A stretch of 64,000 bases of DNA from CAWDBV01 sp963800705 (GCA_963800705.1 CAWDBV010000002.1:310001-374000), one strand, 5' to 3'. Counted from the stretch's first letter, positions 24,495 to 33,977 are shown. A program made the numbers and translations. The notes: a model not told the origin generated them from the sequence alone.

Positions 24495-26552
24495 ATGAAG
24501 AGCGCACCCCCTCGATACGTCCTGTCTTCCGGTCCTTGCGACCCGCAGTCAAACCACCTCAGCCGATCGGCGCTCGCCCTGATCCTTGGAGCGCTCGGCG
24601 CACTCCTGCTTGTCGCCGGCTTCGGTCCGAACGTCCCCACCGCCGCCGCAGCTCCGACAACGATGGTGGACCTGGGTGCGGCATCAACTTACGCCGTACT
24701 TAGTGGCGCCTCCGTCGGGAACACCGTCAGCGCCGAAGGCGCCCCGCATACCACGCTCCGTGGCGATCTCGGCGTCAAGGCGAATACCCAACCGACCGGG
24801 TTCCCGCCGGGGATAGTCACCGGCACGGTCGCCGTCGGCAACCCCGCCGCGACCCAGGCACACAACGATCTCGTTGCGGCCTACAACGACGTCGCCGGAC
24901 GGACTGGCGGCGCCGCGCTCGCGGGCGCACTGGCCGGCAGGACCATCCAGCCGGGGCTACACACGATCGGGGCCGCCGCCTCCAACACCGGAACGGTCAC
25001 CCTCGACGGTGGTGGCGATCCGAACGCCGTCTTCGTCTTTCAAGTCAACGGCGCCCTGGCTTTCGCAGCGGGAAGCCACGTCGTCTTGACCGGCGGTGCC
25101 AAGGCGTCGCGGGTGTTCTGGCAGGTCAATGGGGCCGGCGCCGTCGGTGCCGCCGCTGACTTCGCGGGAACCCTGATGGCGCTCGACGCGGTCGCGATGG
25201 GCAACGGGACCCTGGTCAACGGCCGCGCGTTCGCCCGCAACGGCGCCCTGACGCTCGACAACAACCAGTTCTACAGCGCGCCGCCAGCGGTCACGATCGC
25301 CGGCGGGGCCACCGCGATCACGACCGATACGACCCCGACGATCAGCGGCACGACCGACGTCGAGGCGCCGGGCGTGGTTACCGTGACCGTCAACGGCCAG
25401 ACGCTCAACGCGACCCCCACTGATGGCGAATGGTCGGTGACCTCTTCGATTCTGGCCAACGACACCTACCCGGTCGTCGCCTCGGTCACCGACGGGGCGG
25501 GGAACCCAGGCAGCTTCGCCCAACAGCTGACCGTCGACACGGTCTTGCCGGTCGTCGCCCTCGACGGTGGACCCTCCGTGACGACGAACGACGCCACCCC
25601 GACGATCGCCGGCACCAGCGACGTCGCCCCGGGGACGATCGTCCGCGTGGACGCTGACTCACAGACGCGGCATGCCGTCGTGCACTCCGACGGATCTTGG
25701 AACGTGAGACTCGGCACGCTGCCCGACGGCACTCACACCGTCACCGCAACCGTCACCGATCCTGCCGGCAACCCTGGCACCGACAGCCAGGCGCTGACCG
25801 TCGACACCACAGCACCGGCGGTATCGATCGCGGGTGGCCTGACCGCGCTCACCAACGACGCGACCCCTGACATCTCCGGGACGGCGGACGTTCCGGCCGG
25901 CACGACCGTGACCGTGAACCTCGCCGACGAGACGCTGGTTGCAGCGGTCCAGGGCGACGGGACCTGGTCGGTCACCGCGGGCGCCCTATCGGACGGCCCG
26001 CATCGCGTCGTGATGACGGTCTCAGACGCTGCGGGGAACCCAGCGAGCTTCACCCAGACCCTGACGGTCGACACGGTGTCGCCGGTGATCGCGATCACCG
26101 GCGGCGCGACTGCGGCGACAGCCGACGTCGATCCGACAATCACGGGGACTTCGAACGCCGCGCCCGGCACGACCGTCACCGTCTCGATCGCGGGCCAGAC
26201 GATGACTACGCTGCTGCAGGGCAACGGCACATGGAACGTAACTCCGACCCATGTCGGAGACGGCACGTGGACGGTCGTCGCCTCGGCTCCCGATCCGGCC
26301 GGCAACGTGGGGAGCGCCGAGCAGACCCTCGTCATCGCCACCGATGCCCCTCCTCCCGTGGAGCCGGAGCCGACGCCGGAGCCCACACCGACTCAGACGC
26401 CCACGCCGCCCTCGCAGGCGCCAGTGGTCGCTGGTTCGCCTCCCGCTCCAGACTCAACCAGCCCCCGCGCCGCTGCCCTCAAGACTTGCCAGAAGAAGAA
26501 GGCGAAACCGCGCAAGGAATGCAGGAAGCGCGCGCGGAAGCTTCCGATCTAG
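24495..26552 (+). CDS. Ice-binding-like (DUF3494) adhesin with four Ig-like repeats
   Basis: 685 residues. Signal region at residues 1-52 with hydrophobic core ALALILGALGALLLVAGFG. The DUF3494/IBP-1 domain is at about 55-255 (LGAASTYAVLSGASVGNT; FVFQVNGALAFAAGSHVVL; VFWQVNGAGAVGAAADFAGT; GRAFARNGALTLDNN). Four bacterial Ig-like repeats of about 90 residues follow, each starting near TIAGGATAITTDTTPTISGT and ending VTDGAGNP..LTVDT. Then a Pro/Thr linker and a basic tail with two cysteines (TCQKKKAKPRKECRKR), a variant of the window's lysine tails. The family includes ice-binding proteins, but many members are probably adhesins. Confidence 0.92.
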   Translation: MKSAPPRYVLSSGPCDPQSNHLSRSALALILGALGALLLVAGFGPNVPTAAAAPTTMVDLGAASTYAVLSGASVGNTVSAEGAPHTTLRGDLGVKANTQPTGFPPGIVTGTVAVGNPAATQAHNDLVAAYNDVAGRTGGAALAGALAGRTIQPGLHTIGAAASNTGTVTLDGGGDPNAVFVFQVNGALAFAAGSHVVLTGGAKASRVFWQVNGAGAVGAAADFAGTLMALDAVAMGNGTLVNGRAFARNGALTLDNNQFYSAPPAVTIAGGATAITTDTTPTISGTTDVEAPGVVTVTVNGQTLNATPTDGEWSVTSSILANDTYPVVASVTDGAGNPGSFAQQLTVDTVLPVVALDGGPSVTTNDATPTIAGTSDVAPGTIVRVDADSQTRHAVVHSDGSWNVRLGTLPDGTHTVTATVTDPAGNPGTDSQALTVDTTAPAVSIAGGLTALTNDATPDISGTADVPAGTTVTVNLADETLVAAVQGDGTWSVTAGALSDGPHRVVMTVSDAAGNPASFTQTLTVDTVSPVIAITGGATAATADVDPTITGTSNAAPGTTVTVSIAGQTMTTLLQGNGTWNVTPTHVGDGTWTVVASAPDPAGNVGSAEQTLVIATDAPPPVEPEPTPEPTPTQTPTPPSQAPVVAGSPPAPDSTSPRAAALKTCQKKKAKPRKECRKRARKLPI

Positions 26553-26564
26553 CCGGGGCACTAG

Positions 26565-26600
26565 GGAAAGGGGCCTCACTTCGAGGGGCCCTTGGTTTTT
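26565..26600 (+). terminator. Terminator after the ice-binding gene
   Basis: AAAGGGGCCTC..ACTTC..GAGGGGCCCTT forms a stem with one bulge, followed by GGTTTTT. It resembles the tRNA terminator and sits directly before the GST start. Confidence 0.7.
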
Positions 26601-26609
26601 CTGTTCGGT

Positions 26610-26880
26610 GTGTACAAGCTCTACGTCATTCCCGGATCTCACGCCTGCCGCGCGGCGATGCTGATGCTCGAGCACAAGCGTGTGCCCTACCGGCGCGTCG
26701 ACATCGTGACGCTGACCCATCCGTTGGTGGTCAGGCTGCACGGCTTTGACGCGGCCGGGCAGACCCGCGAGGCAGGCGGACGGCGGACGTTCGGGTTGCA
26801 GTTCGGCGATCGTCTCGGCACCGTGCCGGCCCTGGCCGCCAATGGTGAGCGGATTTCGACCAACTATGGAATCTCGCGCT
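26610..26880 (+). repeat. Duplicated GST N-terminal segment, copy 1
   Basis: About 270 bases match 33410-33681 with roughly 16 mismatches counted by eye, mostly silent third positions; only three or four residues differ. Copy 1 is part of the complete GST gene. A terminator lies just upstream of both copies. Confidence 0.85.
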
Positions 26881-27377
26881 TTTTGGACGACCGGCATCCG
26901 GAGCCGCCGCTGTTCGCGGCCGATCCTGGGAAGCGGGCGGCGGTAGAGGAGGCCGAGCGGTGGGCCAATGAGACGCTTCAGATGGAGGCACGGCGAATCC
27001 TGGGCCCGGCCGTCATCCGCGACCCGGAGGGAATGGCGCGCTCATCGGGCGACGGCCGGCTGGGGTATTTGCTCTACCAGCGCGAGTTGGTTCGGCGCCT
27101 GCTCATTCCAAGGATTCTCGGAGGCACCTTTGCCGCAGGCCCGGGGGCTGACCGCGAAGTCCTGGCGAAACTTCCCCGGATGCTCGACCGGGTCGATGCC
27201 TGGATCGAGGATGGCGTCCTCGGCGGGGAGGAGCTGAACGCGGCCGACTTCATGGTCGCTCCCAGCCTTGCGCTGATCCTCTACCGGCCCGACGTCCACT
27301 CCACATTCGAGGGCCGGCCGTCGCTCGAGCTCGTCGATCGCATTCTTCCGGAGCCTGGGACAGACCGCATCGAGTAG
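26610..27377 (+). CDS. Glutathione S-transferase-like protein
   Basis: 255 residues from the GTG at 26610, which matches the ATG of the truncated second copy at 33410. An N-terminal thioredoxin-like GST domain (YKLYVIPGSHACRAAMLMLEH; GTVPALAANGERISTNYGISRFL) and an all-helical C-terminal domain (EEAERWANETLQMEARR; RMLDRVDAWIED; AADFMVAPSLALILY) are both complete. Actinobacteria generally lack glutathione, so the true thiol partner is uncertain. The first 270 bases are duplicated near-identically at 33410-33681. Confidence 0.87.
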   Translation: MYKLYVIPGSHACRAAMLMLEHKRVPYRRVDIVTLTHPLVVRLHGFDAAGQTREAGGRRTFGLQFGDRLGTVPALAANGERISTNYGISRFLDDRHPEPPLFAADPGKRAAVEEAERWANETLQMEARRILGPAVIRDPEGMARSSGDGRLGYLLYQRELVRRLLIPRILGGTFAAGPGADREVLAKLPRMLDRVDAWIEDGVLGGEELNAADFMVAPSLALILYRPDVHSTFEGRPSLELVDRILPEPGTDRIE

Positions 27378-27409
27378 CTGACGGAGCGGGCCCCCGCAGC
27401 TGTGACACG

Positions 27410-29067
27410 ATGGCTTCGATGGGAGCGGTTGTCGTCTCACCATTCGACGCGGCCACCAAGGCTTTTGATGCCGGTGAATTCGAGCAGGCCCGCGACCGAT
27501 TCCAGGAGGCGCTTGCGGAGGAGCGCAATCCCGAGGTCCTCGATGGGCTTGGCCAAAGCCTCTGGTTTCTTTGCGAGATCGATGCCGGGATTGCACGGCG
27601 GGAGGAGGCCTACGTCGCCTTTCGTCGAGCCGGCGACCCAAGCCGTGCCGCGACGATCGCTCTTTGGCTCTCGCTCGAACAGGCGACCTCGCTGGGCAAC
27701 CTGGCCGCATCCAACGGTTGGTTCCAGCGCGCCGAGCGGTTGCTCGCCGATGCCCCTCTCTGTCCCGCGCATGCTGAGCTCGAGGTTGCGAGGGGCGCCG
27801 TCGCGGGGGATCCCGAGACCGCGCAGCGGCATTTCGAGCGTGCGATCGAAATCGGCAAGGAGCTCGATGACACCGACAGCGAGTTGCGCGGTCTCAACCA
27901 GCTCGGCGTGTTGCGGGTGCGCAACGGGGAAATCGAGGGTGGAACGGCGCTGCTCGACGAAACAATGGCTGCGGCGATGGCCGGTGAGGTTGAGGATCCC
28001 TGGGCGATCGGGGCCACCTGCTGTGCGGTCCTCTTCGCTTGCGAGGAGATGTCCGATCTTCAGCGCGCTGCCGAGTGGTCCCGTGCCGTGATCGAGTTCG
28101 CCGAGCGGCGCCGATACGTCCCGCTCTCGGCTCTCTGTCGCTCGCTCCACGCCCGCGTTCTGATCTCGATCGGCGACTGGCAGCGCGCCGAAGCTCAGCT
28201 GCTCGTCGCGGTCGACGCGTACCGCGGCAGGAATCGACCGCTGGCGGCATATCCGCTTGCCCGCCTTGCTGATCTGAGGCTGCGACAGGGCAGGATCGAC
28301 GAGGCGGAGCGGCTGCTCGCGGGCTGGGAGACCCACCCCGAAGCCCAGGCCGCGATGATCGTGCTTCTCCTCGCTCGCGGCTCGAACGACCTCGCGGCTG
28401 CACGGCTCGAGCAGGCGCTCGACGTCTCAGGCCCTGGGCCGGCCAAGGCCGCTCTCCTTGCTCTTGCTGTTGAGCTCTGCCTCGCTCGCAGCGACGTCGA
28501 CGAGGCGGGGACCTCCGCCAGCGAACTGGCTGATCTCGCGGACGACCTGGGCCATGAGCACGTGGTCGCAGCGCGCGCTCGCGCGTGGACGTCGCCGCGG
28601 CCGCCGGCGATGCAGCTGGCGCGCGTGCCGCAATCGGCGAGGCGATCGAAGGCTTCGCCGCACTTGAGATGCCCTTCGAGTTGGCGCGCGCGCGGCTCGA
28701 GGTGGCGCGGTTGGCGGCTGACGACAATCGCGAGCTCGCTATAGCCGAGGCGCAGGGCGCGCTCGAGGCTTTCGAGCGCCTCGGCGCCCTGGCCGCCGCC
28801 GACGAGACAGCGGAGCTGCTGCGGTCCCTTGGCTCGGGGGGGAGGCGCGCACCGCGCCCCGAGGGAGAGCTGACCAAGCGCGAGCTCGAGGTCCTCGATC
28901 TACTCGGCGAGGGCCTCTCCAACAAGGAGATCGCAAGCCGGCTCTTCATCAGCCCGAAGACGGCGTCGCATCACGTCGGTCACATCCTTTCCAAGCTCGA
29001 CTTGCGCAACCGGTCCGAGGCCGCCGCATACGCGGTCAGGCAGCGGGCGAGGTCAGACACCAAATAG
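27410..29067 (+). pseudogene. LuxR-family regulator with TPR-like region, one frameshift
   Basis: The first frame (ATG 27410 or 27419) encodes about 390 residues of helical TPR-like repeats (AFDAGEFEQARDRFQEAL; HFERAIEIGKELDDTDSEL; RLRQGRIDEAERLLAGWE). At about 28575-28590 the frame shifts by -1 and continues with VDVAAAAGDAAGARAAIGEA, ending in a LuxR/GerE HTH (LTKRELEVLDLLGEGLSNKE; RLFISPKTASHHVGHILSKL). Together this is a STAND/MalT-like output architecture without an ATPase domain. One missing base would join the parts, so a sequencing indel is possible. Confidence 0.8.
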
Positions 29068-29116
29068 GGCATTTGCCCGATGTATCGCCCGCGTACCCCG
29101 GTCATCATCCGGCGCG

Positions 29117-30520
29117 ATGGAACCCACCACTTCAACCGATGCGGCGACTGACGAGCTGAACGGGGAGTTCAGCGGCGATCTGGTTCGCGTCGGGGACCGG
29201 GGCTACGAGGAAGCGCGCGAGGTGTTCAACGCGATGGTCGATCGCAAGCCGGCCCTTATAGCCCGGTGCACAGATACGGTCGACGTAGCTGCCGCCCCTT
29301 CGTTACGGACGCGCCAAAGGTCTGCCGATCGCGGTTCGCTGCGGGGGTCACAGCGCCTCCGGGATCAGCGTCTGCGACGACGGGCTCGTGATCGATCTCT
29401 CAGGCCTGAAGCGAATCGACGTCGATGCCGAGGCGCGGATCGCGAGAGCCGGCGGCGGATTGCTCTGGGGCGAGTTTGATGCCGAGACGCAGAAGCACGG
29501 CCTGCACACGCCCGGCGGACGCGTGACGACCACCGGCCTCGGCGGCTTCACGACTGGAGGCGGCTACGGCTGGACCTCGGGGGTGCACGGGCTCGCCAGC
29601 GACAATCTCGTCTCTGCCCAGGTTGTCACCGCCGACGCCGAGGTGCTGACCGCGAGCGAGACGGAGAACGCCGATCTCTTCTGGGGAATCCGCGGCGGCA
29701 GCGGCAACTTCGGCATCGTCACCAGGTTCGATTTCCGCCTGCACGAGCTTGGCCCCACGTGTTCGGCGGTCGGATGATCTGGTCGATCGACCGCGCGCCG
29801 GATGTGCTCCGGGAACTGCGCGACCGATCGAAGCCGCCCCCGAAGAGCTCGCGGTCGCCTTTGCCGTTTTCACCGCTCCTCCGCTCGAGTTCATTCCCAA
29901 GCATCTGCACGGTCAGCCGGCGCTCGGCATGACAGCGATGTACGTCGGGGAGCCCGACGAGGGAGAGACCCTGATCGGATCGCTGCGCGACCTCTCTCCC
30001 GACCTCGACGCGATGCGTCGGATGCCCTACCTGGAGTTCCAGGCAATTCTCGATCCCAAGGTCCGCCGGGGCAACGCAACTACTGGCGCAGCGAGTACCT
30101 GAGCGCGCTAACCGACGATGCGATCGATACGTACCTGGATCAGTCGGTGCGGCAGGCAAAGCTTTCCCCTTCAGCCAGACGATCATCTTCCGCCTCGGCG
30201 TGCAATCAACCGTGTTGGCGAGGATGAGACCGCGTTCTCCATCGCGACGCGCCTTACATCGTCCACCCGATCACCGTCTGGGAGGACCCGTCCCTGGATC
30301 AAGAGCTGATCGCCGCCAACCGGGCCTTCTGCGAGGCGATGCGACCGTTCGGAACCGGAGCGGTCTATGTGAACTGGATTCCTGAGGGCGAGCGAATGAG
30401 GATGCCTACGGGGCGGAGAGGTACAAGCGCCTGGTCGTGCTCAAGGACAAGTACGTCCAGAACGTCTTTCGCCTCAACCAGAACATCGCGCCGAGCAAGA
30501 TGCGCAGAGGGGGCACCTGA
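29117..30520 (+). pseudogene. FAD-linked oxidase (berberine-bridge type), multiply frameshifted
   Basis: Fragments in all three frames spell one BBE-type flavoprotein: N-terminus EPTTSTDAATDELNGEFSGD; FAD-binding LPIAVRCGGHSASGISV and GGLLWGEFDAETQKHGLHTP, GLGGFTTGGGYGWTSGVHG, RGGSGNFGIVTRFDF; substrate domain RNYWRSEYLSALTDDAIDTY; C-terminal berberine motif ERYKRLVVLKDKY and FRLNQNIAPS. Shifts are seen near 29295, 29760, 29825, 30070, 30175 and further on to the TGA at 30518-30520. RCGGHS keeps the His that would bind FAD. The density of shifts suggests real decay or very poor sequence. Confidence 0.8.
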
Positions 30521-30521
30521 G

Positions 30522-31085
30522 ATGGAGGCGACCACTGTTTCGAGAAGCCAGGCTCGAGGCGTCAGCCAAACCGTGTGGCAGAGACGGCAGCGTCCTGCGG
30601 TGCGTTGTTCGTCCTGGATCGTGATCGGCGACGACACGATCAACACGGCGGGGGAGGCGCCCACCCCCTTCGACGACAACGACGACTGATCGCCGAGGTC
30701 AACACCTACCTGCAGCACGCGGTGGACGCCGGCGCGAGCTACTGGGTCGGACGAAGCATCGGGGTGCTCGCGACCGTCGCGTTGCTCGTCTTTGCTGTCT
30801 ACGTCTCTCGCGAGATCCGTGAGCGCCAGCGGGGCAGTCTGCTCGCCGGGCTCGCCCTGGGCGCCGGCGCACTTGCCGCAGGCCTGGCATTGCTCAGCGC
30901 GGCCGCTCAGTTGCCGCGGTATCGCGTGCGGGGGAAGGCATCGATCCAGAGGTCGCGCGAGCGATGCTCGATTCTCGGGCATCGCTTCGTAATGATGGGT
31001 CTACCGCTGGCGGTGTTCATGGCCGCCATCGTGGCTGCCGGTCTGCAGTTCAGTCTGATCCCACGCTGGCTCTCGATCTCCGGCG
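30522..31085 (+). pseudogene. Remnant of a four-helix membrane protein, frameshifted
   Basis: Starts with ATGGAGGCG directly after the oxidase stop. Pieces in different frames make a plausible integral membrane protein: ETAASCGALFV, VIGDDTINTAGEAPTPFDDN, EVNTYLQHAVDAGASYWVGR, SIGVLATVALLVFAVYVSRE, LLAGLALGAGALAAGLALLS, EGIDPEVARAMLDS, MGLPLAVFMAAIVAAGLQFS. At least four shifts are needed and there is no clear stop. Not functional as written. No family name can be given. Confidence 0.6.
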
Positions 31086-31100
31086 CGAGTGGGGTGAAAT

Positions 31101-31150
31101 GGTGGGAGGAGGGGGAATCGAATGTGTGGGGGTGGGGGAGAGGAGGGGGG
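31101..31150 (+). other. G-rich tract with G-quadruplex potential
   Basis: Plus-strand G runs at 31104-31106, 31111-31115, 31128-31132, 31134-31138 and 31145-31150 satisfy the usual quadruplex pattern. The tract lies between the decayed membrane gene and a fragment, TTTCTCGTTTT, that looks like the 3' arm of the local terminator family. Confidence 0.5.
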
Positions 31151-31312
31151 TTTCTCGTTTTCCGGGGCTCATCGGAGTACACTGATTTAGGTAAGGGTTT
31201 ATCCGCCGCTGCGGAACTAGTAAGGGCCACCCGGGCATCACCAGCCTCGGCGACCAAAGGTCTTTCAGCGACCGAGACGCCGTTCAAGCATTTGAGAGGC
31301 ATGGAGTTGGTG
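31151..31312 (+). promoter_or_regulatory. Upstream region of the delta-60 gene
   Basis: A non-coding stretch with a Shine-Dalgarno GGAG (31303-31306) six bases before the ATG at 31313. The AT-richer segment ACACTGATTTAGGTAAGGGTTTA (31178-31200, shown by position) may hold the promoter. No specific operator is recognised. Confidence 0.35.
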
Positions 31313-32758
31313 ATGGGGATCAAGAAGGGACTGGGGCTGCTCGCCGCAAGCGCGGCTTACTTCGTCATGGCTGGGTCGGCTTTTGCGGCCCCGGGCGATC
31401 TCGATACGAGCTTCGCCGGGGACGGCACGCAGGTCACCAACATCACCGACGACGGCTTTCTGAACAGCACCGACACCGCCCAGGATGTTGCCCTGCAACC
31501 GGACGGGAAGATCGTCGTCGCGGGCCGGTGGTACATCGACGACGGGGGCGGGGTCCCTCAGAGCTGGGCGGTGCAGCGCTGGAACGCGAGCGGTTACCCC
31601 GACTTGGGTTTCGGCGGTGGGAGCGTGTTCTTTGGCAACGACAACAACCCCCCCCACGCCAATGACGGGGGGCTGGGGCTGGCGATCCAGTCAAACGGCA
31701 AGCTCCTCCTCGGGGGATCGGCCGGCAGCAACGGAGAAGGTCTTACTGCCGCCCGGCTGAGCGGGTCCACGGGCCAGTACGACACCACGTTTGGCTCCCC
31801 GAATGGATACCGGACCCTCGATTTCGATCCGGAGGTGGGTGGACTCGCTAATGAGTTCGGCCGCGACCTGGCCCTGCAGCCCAACGACGGCAGGATCCTC
31901 CTCGCGGGCAGGACCGCTAGCCAGTTCGCGCTCGGGCGCCTGAACGCCGACACCCTCGGAACCACCGACAACGGTTTCGACAACAACGGCATGAAGCTGG
32001 TCAACTTCAGCGGCGCCTCTGATGGCGCCAATGCGCTCGCGCTCTCTGGCACGAAGATAGTCGCCGCCGGCCAAACCGACGGCGGGCTGGCGATCTACCA
32101 GGCGCTCTCCAACGGCGCCCCCGACCCGACCTTCCGCCCCGACCTCAGCGCCGGCCCGAACGCCGGAGAGACCGAGGGAGGCGCCGGTCAGCTCCCGCTC
32201 GGCGCCGAGGACGTCGCCGTGCAGCCCGACGGCGGGCTGATCGTCGTCGGTCCCGGCGGCGGGAGCTTCGGCGTCGCCAGGGTCACGGCGGCAGGTTCCT
32301 ACGACCCGGGCTTCGGCGTCGGCCCGATCGGCCAGGTCCCGATCGATTTCGGCGGCGCCGACACCGCGAACGCGGTCGCGCTGCAGCCCGACGGCAAGAT
32401 CGTCGTCGCCGGCACCGACGGCGACGCCTTCGCGGTTGCGCGGCTGATGCCGAACGGCTCCCTCGACTCGAGCTTCGGCAGCGGGGGCAGGACGACGGCC
32501 AACTGCGGCGGCAGCGACACCGCCAACGCCATAGCGCTGCAGCCCGACGGCAAGATCGTGCTCGCGGGAACGACCGGCAGCGACTTCTGCGTGATGAGGC
32601 TCGAGGGCGACCCGCCGCCGCCTCCGCCCGCGCCTGCGGCGGCTGCCGCGGCCGCGGCGGCTGCGGCTGTCACGCCCACCACGGCCGCGGCGAAGAAATG
32701 CAAGAAGAGCCAGAAGCTGAAGCGCGGCAAGTGCGTGAAGAGGAAAAAGAAGAAGTAG
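31313..32758 (+). CDS. Secreted delta-60 repeat beta-propeller-like protein with C-x10-C lysine tail
   Basis: 481 residues from ATG 31313. Signal peptide (GLLAASAAYFVMAGSAFA), then seven or eight delta-60 repeats of 50-60 residues, each with ALQPDGKIVVAG or a close variant and GxLDxSF (GDLDTSFAGDGTQ, GSLDSSFGSGG). An Ala-rich linker leads to KKCKKSQKLKRGKC and a lysine run. Delta-60 repeats are widespread in secreted bacterial proteins of unknown function. Intact, although it lies beside two decayed genes. Confidence 0.9.
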   Translation: MGIKKGLGLLAASAAYFVMAGSAFAAPGDLDTSFAGDGTQVTNITDDGFLNSTDTAQDVALQPDGKIVVAGRWYIDDGGGVPQSWAVQRWNASGYPDLGFGGGSVFFGNDNNPPHANDGGLGLAIQSNGKLLLGGSAGSNGEGLTAARLSGSTGQYDTTFGSPNGYRTLDFDPEVGGLANEFGRDLALQPNDGRILLAGRTASQFALGRLNADTLGTTDNGFDNNGMKLVNFSGASDGANALALSGTKIVAAGQTDGGLAIYQALSNGAPDPTFRPDLSAGPNAGETEGGAGQLPLGAEDVAVQPDGGLIVVGPGGGSFGVARVTAAGSYDPGFGVGPIGQVPIDFGGADTANAVALQPDGKIVVAGTDGDAFAVARLMPNGSLDSSFGSGGRTTANCGGSDTANAIALQPDGKIVLAGTTGSDFCVMRLEGDPPPPPPAPAAAAAAAAAAAVTPTTAAAKKCKKSQKLKRGKCVKRKKKK

Positions 32759-32783
32759 ACGAGGGCGCGATACTGCGCCGGCG

Positions 32784-33362
32784 ATGTCGGAGGAGATGAT
32801 CGAGGTCGTTGAGGGCGTGCGAACGCCGATCGCCATTCGAAGCGAGACCAGGCGGCGGACGCTAGATGAACGGATCGGCGTCCGGTTCCCGGGGCTGGTC
32901 CGCGTGCTCGCCTCCGGCTGGTCGCGGCTCTCGCCGCGCTCTCGACTGCGCCAGGCCATCCTCTCGCGCTTCATCCGCCAGGGGTGTGAGGCAGTGAATC
33001 GAAGGGACTTCGAGGCTCTCTTCCTGGCTTTGGATCCTGAGATCGAGTTGCACCTGAACGAAAGCCCCATCGGCGGCTTCCTACCTCCCGATCTGCTCGG
33101 TGTGCATCGCGGCCACGAGGGCTATCGCCGAGTCTGGGGAGCAGGGATCGAGGCGATGAGCGATCTCAGGCTCGAGGTCGAGGAAGTCATCGACTACGGC
33201 GACCGGCTGCTCACCTCCGGTCGGAACACGGGTCATGGCACCTCCAGCGGGGTCCCGATCGATCAACCCGTGTTTCAGGTCTTGACCTTGCGGCGCGGGT
33301 TGGTAATTCGGCAGGAGGACTTCACTGAGCGGGATAAAGCCCTCGAAGTCGCCACCACCTAG
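32784..33362 (+). CDS. SnoaL-like / NTF2-fold protein
   Basis: 192 residues; ATG 32784 follows TACTGC by seven bases, so leaderless. Residues about 60-185 form a SnoaL-like alpha+beta barrel (RQGCEAVNRRDFEALFLALD; EGYRRVWGAGIEAMSDLRLE; QPVFQVLTLRRGLVIRQEDF). The first 55 residues are a basic N-terminal extension. Function within this broad fold cannot be assigned. Terminator-like sequence follows the stop. Confidence 0.82.
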   Translation: MSEEMIEVVEGVRTPIAIRSETRRRTLDERIGVRFPGLVRVLASGWSRLSPRSRLRQAILSRFIRQGCEAVNRRDFEALFLALDPEIELHLNESPIGGFLPPDLLGVHRGHEGYRRVWGAGIEAMSDLRLEVEEVIDYGDRLLTSGRNTGHGTSSGVPIDQPVFQVLTLRRGLVIRQEDFTERDKALEVATT

Positions 33363-33398
33363 AGAAAGGGCCTCATACTTCGGGGGCGTTTCTCGTTT
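33362..33398 (+). terminator. Degenerate terminator before truncated GST
   Basis: GAGAAAGGGCC..ATACTTCG..GGGCGTTTCTCGTTTT keeps the outer GAGAAA/TTTCTC arms and a T-tract but has mismatches inside. It is related to the terminators at 22060, 26565 and 36961. Confidence 0.55.
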
Positions 33399-33409
33399 TG
33401 GCCGGTCGC

Positions 33410-33681
33410 ATGTACAAGCTCTACGTCATTCCCGGATCGCACGCCTGCCGTGCGGCGATGCTGATGCTCGAGCACAAGCGTGTGCCCTACCGGCGGGTCG
33501 ACATCGTCACGCTGACCCATCCGTTGGTGGTCAGGCTGCACGGCTTTGACGCGGCCGGTCAAACCCGCGAGGCCGGTGGACGGCGGACGCTCGGGTTGCA
33601 GCTCGGTGATCGTCTCGGCACCGTGCCGGCTCTGGCCGCCAACGGCGAGCGGATTTCGACGAACCATGGAATCTCGCGCTT
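33410..33681 (+). repeat. Duplicated GST N-terminal segment, copy 2
   Basis: Matches 26610-26880 at roughly 94 percent by eye. The match ends abruptly after GGAATCTCGCGCTT. Confidence 0.85.
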
Positions 33682-33736
33682 CGCGCCCGCAGCTGTAGGC
33701 CCGTTTTCGCTAGTGGTGAGCGGGTATGCGGGTTGA
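33410..33736 (+). pseudogene. Truncated duplicate of the GST gene
   Basis: 108 residues: the first 91 (YKLYVIPGSHACRAAMLMLE through NHGISRF) match the GST at 26610 with only three or four changes, then the sequence becomes unrelated (APAAVGPFSLVVSGYAG) and stops. The whole helical C-terminal domain is missing, so it cannot fold as a GST. It ends by overlapping the upstream candidate start of csbD. Confidence 0.8.
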
Positions 33737-33764
33737 GAACCCCATCCGAAGGAGTGATCGAGAA

Positions 33765-33977
33765 GTGAAGGAGAAGCTCGACGAAGCCAAAGGACGCCTC
33801 AAGGAGGCTGCCGGCGACCTCACCGACGACGAGGGGCTCAAGAACGAAGGCAAGGTGGATCGCGCCGGCGGATCGATCAAGGAGAAGGTCGACAAGGTGG
33901 CTGACAAGGTCAAGGACGCCGTCAACCCCGACCGCGAGCCGGAGCCCGGCCGTGACTCAGGCGCCGAGCGCCGCTAG
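33765..33977 (+). CDS. CsbD-family stress protein
   Basis: 70 residues from the GTG at 33765, preferred for its AAGGAG site ten bases upstream and because the family begins here (VKEKLDEAKGRLKEAAGDLT). An ATG at 33726 would add 13 residues. Highly charged, Lys/Asp/Glu/Ala-rich helical protein with the CsbD pattern DDEGLKNEGKVDRAGGSIKE. CsbD proteins are general-stress proteins in other bacteria; their mechanism is unknown. Confidence 0.85.
   Translation: MKEKLDEAKGRLKEAAGDLTDDEGLKNEGKVDRAGGSIKEKVDKVADKVKDAVNPDREPEPGRDSGAERR

Noticed and set aside
26565..33400. Mobile element bounded by the GST duplicates
   Set aside because: No transposase, integrase, terminal inverted repeats or target-site duplication could be found; only a partial gene duplication is supported.
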